Assembly: GCA_035317605.1 (NCBI GenBank)
Contig: DATHGT010000319.1
Coordinates: 1 to 26,213 of the forward strand
Length of the DNA: 26,213 nucleotides
Direction of reading: 5' to 3'
Source of the DNA: DATHGT01 sp035317605
Lineage (GTDB): Bacteria; Methylomirabilota; Methylomirabilia; Rokubacteriales; CSP1-6
Both the position numbers and the translations under genes were made by a program. The notes beneath the pieces were generated by a model. It was given only the letters and a program-made list of their open reading frames with translations. It had not been told where the DNA came from and searched no databases. How positions within the stretch are numbered: the first letter of the stretch is position 1; each line of letters begins with the position of its first letter. Positions 14,952 to 22,714 of this stretch are shown in pieces.

Positions 14952-16190
14952 TTACTCGAACCACTTGCGCTTGAGCGTGACCTTGGCGGCGTTGGGGCCG
15001 GCGCTGTTGGCCTCGACGTAGATCGCCTGGCCGGGGTGGCGCAAGGGCTTGTCGTCGAAGCGGTCGCGCAGCCAGTCGCACATCGCGCCGTGCAGCGGCG
15101 CCGCCCAGTTGTTGGTGCCGCTGTCGCCTCCGCCGATGGACGGCATGTGGTGCTGGTCGGCGAAGACCCACAGCTCGGCCGGCGCTTTCACCTGATCGAA
15201 CATCCGACACACCTCGTCGAGCGGCCCGCGCGGATCGTATTCGCCGACGGCCATGAGAGTCGGGCACGCGATCTTGTCGAGGTGCCCCTCGAGCGTCATC
15301 GCCTCCATGACAGCGTCCAGCTCGGCCTCGGTCTTCGACTGGGTGAGGTACGCGAAGAGCTGTTTCCAGCGCGGTGACTCGAGATCCATCAGGAAGTACT
15401 TCTCGCACACCGACGCGGCCGGCGCCGCGATCCCGCGCAGGCGCCGATCGTGGGCGGCGAACCTGAGTCCCCAGAACGCGCCCAGGCTGATCGCGTACAC
15501 GCCGACCTTCGTCGCGTCGATCTCCGGCTGCTTCAGCAAATGGTCGAGCGCCACGCTGGACGCGTCCTCGAAGCTGTCGGCGGTGACCTTGATGTTTCTC
15601 AGATTACTCTCCGCGTGCCCGGGTCCGTCGAAGCAGAACACGTGCATCCCGCGCTGCAGCGCCGGGTTGAAGTACGGATGCGGCCACGCCTCCTTGACGG
15701 TGTCGCAGCCGGGGACGTAGAAGACCAGCGGCGCCTTGTCGCGCCCCGGACACAGATGCAGGTTGCCGGAGACCACGCTGCCCTTCCAGGGGATGTCGAT
15801 GTGCTCGATGCGGTACGGCGCCAGCGCGATGACCTGGTCGTAGCAGCGACGCACGCCCGCGTAGAGGTAGCGCTTCTCGTCGTTGTTCTCGAAGACGACG
15901 TGCTGGGCGCCCGCGTACTGGAGCGTCGCCTGGAAGTAGAAGTCGAGCGCGGTCTCGCGATGGCCGGCGTCCGCCTCGGCCTTGGCCATCGCCTCCGTCC
16001 GTCGCGCGGCCAGCCCGAGGTGCTTGCTGATCATGTCGTGGCTGTGCACGCTCTTCGGCAGCCGCCCCCGCCCGTCGCCCTGGAAGTGAAAGACCTTCCC
16101 GGTCTCCTGGATCACGTAATCCAGCATCCACTGCTGACTGTCCCGCGCGAGCGGCGTCCGCCCGCGCACCGTGGTCTTCGTCCGTGCCAT
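14952..16190 (-). CDS. Large alpha/beta hydrolase with N-terminal helical cap
   Basis: 412 aa from ATG 16190, preceded by GGGAGGAG; upstream in-frame sequence to 16376 overlaps the MFS gene and looks non-coding. Residues 1-130 are mostly helical (FRSA/DUF1100 or dihydropseudooxynicotine-hydrolase-like cap). The hydrolase core follows with LVFYVPGCD (155-163), HVFCFDGPGHAES (183-195), the nucleophile elbow YAISLGAFWG (Ser235, with Ala instead of the first Gly of GxSxG), the acid GEYDPRG (Asp319) and DQHHMPS (His347/348). Such enzymes cleave C-C, amide or ester bonds. It sits between an MFS exporter and the E1 genes, which suggests it makes an acid that feeds the E1. Substrate unknown. Confidence 0.82.
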   Translation of the reverse strand: MARTKTTVRGRTPLARDSQQWMLDYVIQETGKVFHFQGDGRGRLPKSVHSHDMISKHLGLAARRTEAMAKAEADAGHRETALDFYFQATLQYAGAQHVVFENNDEKRYLYAGVRRCYDQVIALAPYRIEHIDIPWKGSVVSGNLHLCPGRDKAPLVFYVPGCDTVKEAWPHPYFNPALQRGMHVFCFDGPGHAESNLRNIKVTADSFEDASSVALDHLLKQPEIDATKVGVYAISLGAFWGLRFAAHDRRLRGIAAPAASVCEKYFLMDLESPRWKQLFAYLTQSKTEAELDAVMEAMTLEGHLDKIACPTLMAVGEYDPRGPLDEVCRMFDQVKAPAELWVFADQHHMPSIGGGDSGTNNWAAPLHGAMCDWLRDRFDDKPLRHPGQAIYVEANSAGPNAAKVTLKRKWFE

Positions 16191-16245
16191 GCGAATGCTC
16201 CTCCCGAGACGTGAAGCTGGGCGCTCCGCCGCGACGGAGCATAGC

Positions 16246-17484
16246 TCAGCTCGCCGAAGCCTGCCGTTCCCGCGTGGCTCGTTGGCTCCGCCAGAGGACG
16301 GTGAGCGCCGCAACCGAGACGAGGCCGCCGATCCCGCCGAGCGCGCAGGCCGTCGGAGTCCCCAGCGCTTCGGCAACCCAGCCGACGGAGAGGGCGCCGA
16401 AGGGAGTGACGCCGGCGAAGACCACCGCGTAGAGGCTCATCACGCGGCCGCGGAGATGGTCGGGGGCGGTGAGCTGCAGGAGCGTGTTGCAGGTGGCCTG
16501 GAAGGTGATCTGGGCCACGCCCATCACCACCAGCGTGGCGGAGGCGACCGCGAAGCTCGGGGCGAAGGCGAGCGCGAAGGTGCCGGCGGAGACGAGGAGG
16601 CCGGCGGCGACCGGCAGCACGATCGGCGGGCGGCCGTGGACGACCATCGCCAGCGTGAGCCCGCCCACGATCGCGCCGCCGCCGAGCGAGGCCATGAGCC
16701 AGCCGAACGTATCGGCGCCCCCGTGGAGCATCTGCTTGGTCACGAGCGGGACGATGACGTTGAAGTTGAGGACGAAGAAGCTCACCATCAACAGCAGCGT
16801 GAGAATGAACCGGATCAGCGGCGTGGTCATCGCGTACTGGATGCCGCCGCGGATGCGCTCGGTGAACGTGGCGCGGCCCGAGTGATGCGATGCGCCCTCG
16901 GTGCGTAAACTCGCCAGGGCGCCGATCACCGCCACGAAGCTCAGCGTGTTGAGCAGGAACGCCTGGGCCAGGCCGAAGCGCGCGATGAGCAGGCCGGCCA
17001 CCGCGGGGCCGATCAGCCGCGCGGAGTTGAACATCGAGGAGTTCAGCGCGATCGCGTTCATGAGCTGCGACTTTCCGACCAGGTCGGTGACGAAGGCCTG
17101 GCGCGTCGGCATGTCGAGCGACTGGGCGAGACCGTAGACGGTGGCGAGCACGGCCACGTGCCAGTACTGGACGTGCCCGGTCCACACCAGGATGGTCAGC
17201 ACGAGCGCCTGGAGCATCAGCACGGTCTGGGTGAGCATCAGCAGCCGGCGCTTGGAGAGCCGGTCGGCGATGGCGCCGCCGGGGATCGCGAAGAGCAGCA
17301 CCGGCGTGAACTGAAGGCTGCTGATGAGCCCGAGCTTGAACGCTGAGTTCGTCAGCTCGAGGACTAACCACGCCTGTCCCACGCGCTGCATCCACGTCCC
17401 GATCAGCGAGACGAGCTGGCCGAGCCAGAACACGCGGAAGTCGCGCTGCTTCAGCGCGCTGAAACCCGTCGGTAACCTAGCCAC
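16246..17484 (-). CDS. MFS transporter, MFS_3 (enterobactin-exporter-like) type
   Basis: 412 aa with twelve predicted helices. The N-terminus FSALKQRDFRVFWLGQLVSLIGTWMQRVGQAWLVLELTNS (in pieces FRVFWLGQLVSLIG, GTWMQRVGQAWLV) is the hallmark of this group, and GAIADRLSKRRLL is motif A. QSLDMPTRQAFVTDLVGK is also characteristic. Members export siderophores, drugs or metabolites from the cytosol. The start is GTG 17484 with a weak GGGGA ahead; no ATG upstream fits. It lies 60 nt after the M20 hydrolase gene and 55 nt before the alpha/beta hydrolase gene, all on the minus strand. Confidence 0.92.
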   Translation of the reverse strand: MARLPTGFSALKQRDFRVFWLGQLVSLIGTWMQRVGQAWLVLELTNSAFKLGLISSLQFTPVLLFAIPGGAIADRLSKRRLLMLTQTVLMLQALVLTILVWTGHVQYWHVAVLATVYGLAQSLDMPTRQAFVTDLVGKSQLMNAIALNSSMFNSARLIGPAVAGLLIARFGLAQAFLLNTLSFVAVIGALASLRTEGASHHSGRATFTERIRGGIQYAMTTPLIRFILTLLLMVSFFVLNFNVIVPLVTKQMLHGGADTFGWLMASLGGGAIVGGLTLAMVVHGRPPIVLPVAAGLLVSAGTFALAFAPSFAVASATLVVMGVAQITFQATCNTLLQLTAPDHLRGRVMSLYAVVFAGVTPFGALSVGWVAEALGTPTACALGGIGGLVSVAALTVLWRSQRATRERQASAS

Positions 17485-17544
17485 GGGTCCCCAGCGCTCG
17501 GAGCACCTCGATAGAGCCGGGGCACCCCTCGAAAGCGCTTCTTC

Positions 17545-18801
17545 TCACTCGCTCGTCCCCGCGCCCGTGTACTCGCGCCCGCGCGCGAGCCACAGCTCGC
17601 GCCCCGCGACCTCGCCCGCGGCGAGCTGGCGACTGAATTCCGCCTTGGCCTGGGCGATCAGCGCGGGCTCGGTGAGCAGCTCCGCCGCGGTCATGGCCAG
17701 CGCCGCCGCGCCTTCGACGACCGCCGTATCCCCGGCCGGCGAGGCTGACGCCGTCGCGAACTCCACCGTGTGGTTGGCGATGGTCTCCGGCACGATCGCG
17801 AAGTACGCGTGCACGGCGGGCAGGATCTGGCTGATGTCGCCCATGTCCGTCGAGCCCATGCGCTCATTGGGGGCGGGATCGATCACCATGCGGCCGATCG
17901 TGGCCATGTTGCGCGCCATCACATCCGCGATGGTCGGGTTCGGCACCGTGTTGTCGTAGCCGCGCGTCTCCTTCCACTCGAGCCTGGCCCCGGTCGACGT
18001 GGCGCCGGCCTCGGCGGCCTGGCGCAGCATCGTGATGAGGTTCCGCTGGTACGCGCGGTCGCGCGCGCGCACGGAGAAGCGCGCGGAGGCGCGGGCGGGG
18101 ATGATGTTCACGGCGTCGCCGCCGTGGGTGATGATCCCGTGCACGCGCGCGTCGGCCCGCATCTGAAGCCGCCGCGCGTTGACCCCGACGAAGGTCTGGA
18201 TGACGGCCTCGAGCGCGTTGATCCCGAGGTCGGGGGCGCCCGCCGCGTGCGAGGCCTTGCCGTGAAAGACCAGCTCGACCCGGCTGCTGGCCAGTGAGCT
18301 GCGCCGCACCATGTCGCTCCGCGAGGGATGGAGCATGAACGACGCGTCGACATCGTCGAACACGCCGGCCTGAGCCAGCAGGATCTTGCCGCCGCCGCCC
18401 TCTTCGCCCGGCGTGCCGATGATGGCCACGCGCCCGGCGAACCGCTGACCGCTGCGCGCCAGCGCGAGGCCTGCGCCGAGCGCGCTGGTCGCGATGATGT
18501 TGTGACCGCACGCGTGACCGATGCCGGGCAACGCGTCGTACTCGGCGAGGATCGCCAGCGTCGGTCCTGGCTCGCCGCCGTCGATCTCCGCCCTGAACGC
18601 GGTCGCGAGACCGCCGACCCCGCGCTCCACGCGCAGGCCGCCGCGCTCGAGCTCGTCGGCCAGCCGGGCGCTGGCGTGGTGCTCATTGAAGAGCAGCTCC
18701 GGGTTGGCGTGGATGTCGTGGCTCGTCGCCAGCAGTTGCCCGCGCAGCCCGTCCACCGCCGTGCGGATGCGTGCCTTCCATCCCTCGAGATCGATGCCCA
18801 T
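17545..18801 (-). CDS. M20 family metal-dependent amidohydrolase (M20D, AbgB/AmhX-like)
   Basis: 418 aa. Zinc/manganese-site residues typical of M20D are visible: ILAEYDALPGIGHACGHN (residues 84-101, with Asp89, Cys98 and His100), GTPGEEGGGGK (129-139, Glu133/134) and FMLHPS (His158). The lid dimerisation domain begins near SLASSRVELVFHGKASHAAGAP, and NHTVEFATAS is the usual C-terminal motif. The family removes acyl or p-aminobenzoyl groups from amino acids in the cytosol (aminoacylase, indole-acetyl-amino-acid or p-aminobenzoyl-glutamate hydrolases). GGAGG lies 8 nt before ATG 18801. It is first of five co-directional genes and diverges from the amidohydrolase gene at 18962. Confidence 0.92.
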   Translation of the reverse strand: MGIDLEGWKARIRTAVDGLRGQLLATSHDIHANPELLFNEHHASARLADELERGGLRVERGVGGLATAFRAEIDGGEPGPTLAILAEYDALPGIGHACGHNIIATSALGAGLALARSGQRFAGRVAIIGTPGEEGGGGKILLAQAGVFDDVDASFMLHPSRSDMVRRSSLASSRVELVFHGKASHAAGAPDLGINALEAVIQTFVGVNARRLQMRADARVHGIITHGGDAVNIIPARASARFSVRARDRAYQRNLITMLRQAAEAGATSTGARLEWKETRGYDNTVPNPTIADVMARNMATIGRMVIDPAPNERMGSTDMGDISQILPAVHAYFAIVPETIANHTVEFATASASPAGDTAVVEGAAALAMTAAELLTEPALIAQAKAEFSRQLAAGEVAGRELWLARGREYTGAGTSE

Positions 18802-18839
18802 GATCAGTTCCTCCGCTGAATTCCCGTGCTCGAGCGACC

Positions 18840-18857
18840 CAGGGTAACCCTGTTTTT
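18840..18857. promoter_or_regulatory. Palindrome plus T-run in the divergent region
   Basis: CAGGG-TAA-CCCTG (18840-18852) is followed by TTTTT (18853-18857). It lies in the 160-bp region between the divergent M20 and amidohydrolase genes. The stem is only 5 bp, so a protein-binding site is as likely as a short terminator or attenuator on the plus strand. Confidence 0.3.
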
Positions 18858-18895
18858 GCCCGTGATGTGCGCTGGTGTTGCGCGACGGCTGGAAC

Positions 18896-18901
18896 GATAA
18901 T
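18896..18901 (+). promoter_or_regulatory. Possible -10 element for the amidohydrolase gene
   Basis: GATAAT matches the sigma-70 -10 consensus at five of six positions, 60 bp before ATG 18962. No good -35 is seen at 16-18 bp upstream, so it would be activator-dependent if real. Confidence 0.25.
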
Positions 18902-18961
18902 CAGGCGCACCTGAGGGGCGAGGGGACCGAGGATCAACCGAGCTTGCAAAGGAGGTTCGCG

Positions 18962-20074
18962 ATGGCGACCGACAAGCTGATCTCCGCCGATTCTCACGTG
19001 AGCGAGCCGACCGACCTGTGGGTCAAGGGGGTCGACAAGCAGTACCGCGACCGGGCCCCTCGCCTGGTGCCCAACCCGCGCGACCCCGACGGCGCCTACT
19101 TCCACTACGAAGGCTACGCGCCGCATCCGATCGGCATCGGCCTCGGCGCTGGTAAATCTCCCGAGGAGCTCGCGCAGTTCCTCACCCGCGGCACGTACGC
19201 TGACGCGCGTCCGGGCGGCTGGGATCCCGCCGAGCGCCTGAAGGACAACGAGCTGGACGGCGTCGAGGGCGACGTGCTCTACACGACCCTGGGCTTCCGC
19301 ATCTTCTGGCTCAAGGACGCGGCGCTCCAGCAGGAGTGCTTCCGCGTCTACAACGATTGGCTGGCGGCGTATTGCAGCTACGCCCCCAAGCGGATGGCGG
19401 GCCTGGCCATGATCTGCCTGTACGATCCCAAGGCCGGCGCCCAGGAGCTCGAGCGCTGCGCCAAGCTCGGGCTCAAGGGCGCGATGATCTGGTGCTCGCC
19501 GCCGTCGGATCAGCCGTACAGCTCGGAGGTCTACGATCCCTTCTGGGCGGCGGCCCAGGAACACAAGATGCCCGTCAGCCTGCACGCGATCACCGGCATG
19601 GGCTGGGAGAGCCAGTGGGACTTCGGCGATCGCTACATGCGGTCCACCGTGCTGCCCCACGAAGTCGAGCGCTCGCTCAGCGTGCTGATGTTCTCGGGCG
19701 TGCTCGACCGCTTCCCCGAGCTGCAGATCGTCTCGGCCGAGAACAACTGCGGATGGCTACCCTACTACCTGCAGCGCATGGACCGCACGTACGTGCGCGG
19801 CCGCGGCGCCGCCGGCTTCAAGGTCCAGCTCAAGCCCAGCGAGTACTGGCAGCGCCAGATGCACTGCACGTACATCGACGACTTCGTGGGCGTCGCCCAG
19901 CGCCAGTTCATCGGCGTGGATCGGATGATGTGGTCGTCCGACTATCCGCACCAGGCCTCGTCGTGGCCGCACTCGCAGGAGGTCGTCGCGCGCGACTTCA
20001 AGGACGCGAGCCCGGAGGAACGCTTCAAGATCACCCGGGGCAACGTCGCCAAGCTCTACGGCTTCGAGCTCTAA
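18962..20074 (+). CDS. Amidohydrolase family 2 protein (ACMSD-like)
   Basis: 370 aa from ATG 18962, with AGGAGG seven bases upstream; the open frame begins at 18875 but lacks a comparable site. The N-terminal metal motif is ISADSHVSEPTDLW (7-20, with Asp10 and His12), strand PVSLHAITG gives His208, and the final catalytic Asp327 is in MMWSSDYPHQASSWP. NCGWLPYYLQRMD is also a family signature. Relatives (aminocarboxymuconate semialdehyde decarboxylase-like TIM barrels) catalyse metal-dependent decarboxylation or hydrolysis in the cytosol. The stop TAA lies inside the first bases of the 150-bp palindromic element; if the element were removed with one TA, the stop would become TAG. LIV transporter genes follow on the same strand. 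Confidence 0.9.
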   Translation: MATDKLISADSHVSEPTDLWVKGVDKQYRDRAPRLVPNPRDPDGAYFHYEGYAPHPIGIGLGAGKSPEELAQFLTRGTYADARPGGWDPAERLKDNELDGVEGDVLYTTLGFRIFWLKDAALQQECFRVYNDWLAAYCSYAPKRMAGLAMICLYDPKAGAQELERCAKLGLKGAMIWCSPPSDQPYSSEVYDPFWAAAQEHKMPVSLHAITGMGWESQWDFGDRYMRSTVLPHEVERSLSVLMFSGVLDRFPELQIVSAENNCGWLPYYLQRMDRTYVRGRGAAGFKVQLKPSEYWQRQMHCTYIDDFVGVAQRQFIGVDRMMWSSDYPHQASSWPHSQEVVARDFKDASPEERFKITRGNVAKLYGFEL

Positions 20075-20220
20075 TGGTGCTCGCGGAATTGGTTGACGGG
20101 CTCGCGTCGGGAGTCGGCTGGCCTAGGTCCTCGAAAAGAGGAGCTGCGCTCCTCTTTTCTGCGAAATCGGCGCTCGACCCCCGACGCGAGCCCGTCAACC
20201 AATTCCGCGAGAATCATTAG
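20071..20220. repeat. 150-bp nested palindrome, MITE-like element
   Basis: Perfect 32-bp inverted repeats occupy 20080-20111 (starting CTCGCGGAATTGGTTGACGG) and 20180-20211. They extend outward to CTAATG at 20071 and CATTAG at 20220 with two mismatches. A strong 12-bp hairpin (20133-20159) sits at the centre. The ends carry TA (20072-20073 and 20218-20219), as for a TA-target insertion such as IS630/Tc1-mariner-type miniature elements. It encodes no transposase. Both strands can be read as nearly the same peptide (M-LAELVDGLASGV), a by-product of the symmetry. Copies elsewhere in the genome are expected if it is mobile; none is seen in this window. Confidence 0.75.
20133..20159. terminator. 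Central hairpin, possible bidirectional terminator
   Basis: The arms GAAAAGAGGAGC (20133-20144) and GCTCCTCTTTTC (20148-20159) form a 12-bp perfect stem with the 3-base loop TGC. A-rich left and T-rich right arms give a short U-run on either strand. It lies between the amidohydrolase and LIV ATPase genes and could stop read-through in either direction, although the U-run is only four bases and is interrupted by C. Confidence 0.45.
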
Positions 20221-20235
20221 CCGAGGGGCGCGGCG

Positions 20236-20961
20236 ATCGTCGAGACGCGCGGGCTCACCAAGCGGTTCGGCGGCGTGGTGGCGGTCGACGCCCTGTCGCT
20301 CGCGATCGGGCAGGGCGAGATCCGCGGGCTCATCGGGCCGAACGGATCGGGCAAGACCACGACCGTGAATCTCTTGTCCGGTCTGTACCGCGCGGATGCC
20401 GGCGAGATCTACCTGCGCGGCGAACGGACCGATCGGTTGCGCCCGCACGAGATCGCCGCGCGCGGCGTGGGCCGGACGTTTCAGGTCCCCAAGCTGTTCG
20501 CCAACATGACCGTGCTGGAAAACGTGCTGGTGCCGGCCCTGGCCGCGCTCGATCGCGGCGCGGACCGCCCGATGAACGAGATCCTCGAGGGCGCGCGACG
20601 GCTGCTGGAGTTCGTGACGCTGGAGCCGCTGCGCGACGCCCTCGCCAAGGAGCTGTCGGGCGGCCAGGCCATGCTGGCCCAGCTCGCCCGCGCGTTCATG
20701 ATGCGGCCGCTGCACCTGCTCTTGCTGGACGAGCCGTTCGCCGGCGTCCATCCCACCATCCGGTCGATCATCATCGAAGCGGTGATCCGCATGAACCAGG
20801 AAGAGGGCGTGACCGTGCTGGTGGTGTCGCACGAGATGGCCGAGCTGCGCCGCCTGTGCTCTCGCGTCTCCGTGATGCACGAGGGCACGCTCATCGCCGA
20901 AGGATCGCTCGACGAGGTCGCCAACGACGCGCGGGTGCTCGAGGCGTACCTCGGACGCTGA
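20236..20961 (+). CDS. livG: LIV-type ABC transporter ATP-binding protein LivG, no standard start at the expected N-terminus
   Basis: Walker A is GPNGSGKTT, the signature is LSGGQ, Walker B is LLLLDEPFAG, and the switch His is in VVSHEM. It provides one ATPase of a branched-chain amino-acid-type importer at the inner membrane. The conserved beginning IVETRGLTKRFGGVVAVD is encoded from 20236, but no ATG, GTG or TTG occurs between the TAG at 20218 and GTG 20275. Starting at 20275 would remove the first beta strand and the aromatic nucleotide-contact region (KRFGG). GAGGGG (20223-20228) stands 7 nt before the ATC at 20236, so an AUC start, or a mutated ATG, is the best reading (241 aa). The canonical alternative is GTG 20275 (228 aa). 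The palindromic element ends 15 bp before. Confidence 0.85.
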   Translation: MVETRGLTKRFGGVVAVDALSLAIGQGEIRGLIGPNGSGKTTTVNLLSGLYRADAGEIYLRGERTDRLRPHEIAARGVGRTFQVPKLFANMTVLENVLVPALAALDRGADRPMNEILEGARRLLEFVTLEPLRDALAKELSGGQAMLAQLARAFMMRPLHLLLLDEPFAGVHPTIRSIIIEAVIRMNQEEGVTVLVVSHEMAELRRLCSRVSVMHEGTLIAEGSLDEVANDARVLEAYLGR

Positions 20962-20962
20962 C

Positions 20963-21688
20963 GTGCAGGCACTGCTCCAGCTCGAGGGGGTCCACGCCGG
21001 CTACGTCGAGGGCATCGACATCCTGGCCGGGATCGATCTCCGGGTCGAGCGCGGCACCATCACCGGCATCATCGGCCCCAACGGCGCCGGTAAATCGACG
21101 CTGCTGCGGACGATCTTCGGCTTTCTGCATCCCCATCGCGGCCGGGTCGTGTTCGACGGAGAAGAGATTCACGGCCTGGCGCCGCACGCGGTCAAGCGGC
21201 GCGGCATCGGATACGTGACCCAGGGCGCGAATATCTTTCCCCAGCTCACCGTCGACGAGAACCTCCGGCTGGGGGCGTGGGTGCTGAGACGCGAGCGCGG
21301 GCGCGTGGCCGCGCTGATCGATCACGCCTACACCGCGTTCCCGCGGCTGGCCGCGCGGCGTCGGATGCGCGCGACCATGCTCAGCGGCGGCGAGGCCAAG
21401 ATGCTGTCGCTGGCCAAGGAGGCGATGACCGAGCCGCGGCTGCTGCTCGTGGACGAGCCGTCGGCCGGGCTCGCCCCGCGCATCACCGACCAGATCTACG
21501 CGCGGCTCCTGGAGACGCGCGAGCGGGGCCTGACCATTCTTCTCGTCGATCAGAACATCGCCAAGGCGGTCGAGGTGTCCGATTACGTCTACCTGATCGA
21601 GCGCGGCCAGGTCCATCGCGAGGGGCCGCGCGAGAGCTTCGCTCCGCACCTGCGCGACATCATCCGTGACGCGCTGCTCGGCGCCTGA
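20963..21688 (+). CDS. livF: LIV-type ABC transporter ATP-binding protein LivF
   Basis: 241 aa from GTG 20963, one base after the LivG stop, so coupled. Walker A is GPNGAGKST, the Q-loop region is YVTQGANIFPQLTVDENL (typical LivF), the signature is LSGGEAKMLSLAKEAM, Walker B is LLLVDEPSAGLAP, and the H-loop position reads LVDQNI, as is usual for LivF. It forms the ATPase heterodimer with LivG, powering the LivH/LivM channel. Length is normal. Followed by LivM after 6 nt. Confidence 0.95.
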   Translation: MQALLQLEGVHAGYVEGIDILAGIDLRVERGTITGIIGPNGAGKSTLLRTIFGFLHPHRGRVVFDGEEIHGLAPHAVKRRGIGYVTQGANIFPQLTVDENLRLGAWVLRRERGRVAALIDHAYTAFPRLAARRRMRATMLSGGEAKMLSLAKEAMTEPRLLLVDEPSAGLAPRITDQIYARLLETRERGLTILLVDQNIAKAVEVSDYVYLIERGQVHREGPRESFAPHLRDIIRDALLGA

Positions 21689-21694
21689 GCGCCC

Positions 21695-22657
21695 GTGACG
21701 TCAGCCCGTCGGCTCGGCTGGGTCCTGCTCGGCGGGATCGCGCTGGCCTGGCTGCCCTGGGCGCTCTCCGAGTACCACACACACATCTGCATCGTCAGTC
21801 TCTACTACGTGATCCTCGCCATCGGCTGGAACCTGCTCGCGGGATACGCCGGCCAGTTCTCGCTCGCCCACCACACCTTCGCCGGGATCGGCGCGTACAC
21901 GTCGGCGCTCCTCGTCCATCACACAGGCGTGCCGATCGTCGTCGGCATCGCGGCGGGGGTGGTGCTGGCCTCCGCGGTCGGCTACGTGCTCGGGACGCTC
22001 TGCCTGCGCATGCGGGCGATCTACCTGGCCCTGGCCACATGGGCGTTCGCCGAATCGGTGCGCCTGTTGATCCAGGTCGAGTACGGGTTCACCCGCGGCG
22101 ATCTCGGCTTCCGCACGCCACTGCTCTTCGGCACCCCCCACCCGACCAAGTACTTCTATCTCTTTCTCGGGGTCGCCCTGGCCGTCGGGCTGGTGGCGCG
22201 CCGCCTCATCGGCTCGCGCGTCGGGACGTATTTGAGAGCGATCCGCGACGACGAAGAAGCCGCCGCCACCATGGGCATCGACACGTTCAAGTGGAAGCGC
22301 GCCGCCTTCGTGATCTCCGCCGCCTTCGCCGCGCTGGGCGGCGGCCTCCTCGGCCACTACATCGGCCTGCTCTCCCCGTCCCCGATGAAGTTCAACGAAA
22401 TGGCCATGATCATCATCATGGTCGTCGTCGGCGGCCTGAGAACGTTCCCCGGCCCCATCATCGGCGCCATCTTCATCGAGCTGCTCTCCGAGCTCCTCCG
22501 CGGCTGGGGCGAAATCCGCATGGTCCTCTTCGCGCTGCTCGTCCTCGTAGTCGTCCGCGCCTATCCGGCGGGGCTCCTCGGCCTCACGGGCGCAGCGCTC
22601 TCGGTCATGCGAAATCGAGGGCCGGTTCGATTCAGTCGGCGCTCCGCTTCGCGATGA
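21695..22657 (+). CDS. livM: LIV-type ABC transporter permease LivM
   Basis: 320 aa from GTG 21695. The diagnostic block NLLAGYAGQFSLAHHTFAGIGAYTSALL lies near residues 48-75, the EAA-like loop is LRAIRDDEEAAATMGID, and FAALGGGLLGHYIGLLSP and VVGGLRTFPGPIIGAIF follow, with about eight to ten membrane helices. It makes the channel with LivH, which here is encoded on the opposite strand 480 bp away. The last 16 residues (MRNRGPVRFSRRSASR) are basic and look unlike the usual end of LivM; they overlap a small antisense ORF, so the 3' end may have been altered by a nearby rearrangement. Confidence 0.93.
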   Translation: MTSARRLGWVLLGGIALAWLPWALSEYHTHICIVSLYYVILAIGWNLLAGYAGQFSLAHHTFAGIGAYTSALLVHHTGVPIVVGIAAGVVLASAVGYVLGTLCLRMRAIYLALATWAFAESVRLLIQVEYGFTRGDLGFRTPLLFGTPHPTKYFYLFLGVALAVGLVARRLIGSRVGTYLRAIRDDEEAAATMGIDTFKWKRAAFVISAAFAALGGGLLGHYIGLLSPSPMKFNEMAMIIIMVVVGGLRTFPGPIIGAIFIELLSELLRGWGEIRMVLFALLVLVVVRAYPAGLLGLTGAALSVMRNRGPVRFSRRSASR

Positions 22658-22703
22658 GCTCACGGACAAGCGGTACGAGTTCGACGGGCACTTCCATCTT
22701 CAT
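22632..22703 (-). CDS. Possible 23-aa ORF resembling the start of a ribbon-helix-helix antitoxin
   Basis: It reads MKMEVPVELVPLVRELIAKRSAD then TGA. GAGGA stands six bases before the second ATG (22697). The pattern of a short strand followed by an amphipathic helix resembles the first 20 residues of ParD/CopG-like proteins, then stops early. It lies 11 bp downstream of the DUF2283 gene on the same strand and overlaps the 3' end of livM. It may be a truncated remnant or chance. Confidence 0.25.
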   Translation of the reverse strand: MKMEVPVELVPLVRELIAKRSAD

Positions 22704-22714
22704 TCCTCGGATGG

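Noticed and set aside
20074..20217. Short peptide ORFs reading M(V/I)LAELVDGLASGV from both ends of the palindrome
   Set aside because: They arise because the arms are inverted copies. The two strands give the same peptide by symmetry and neither continues into a domain.
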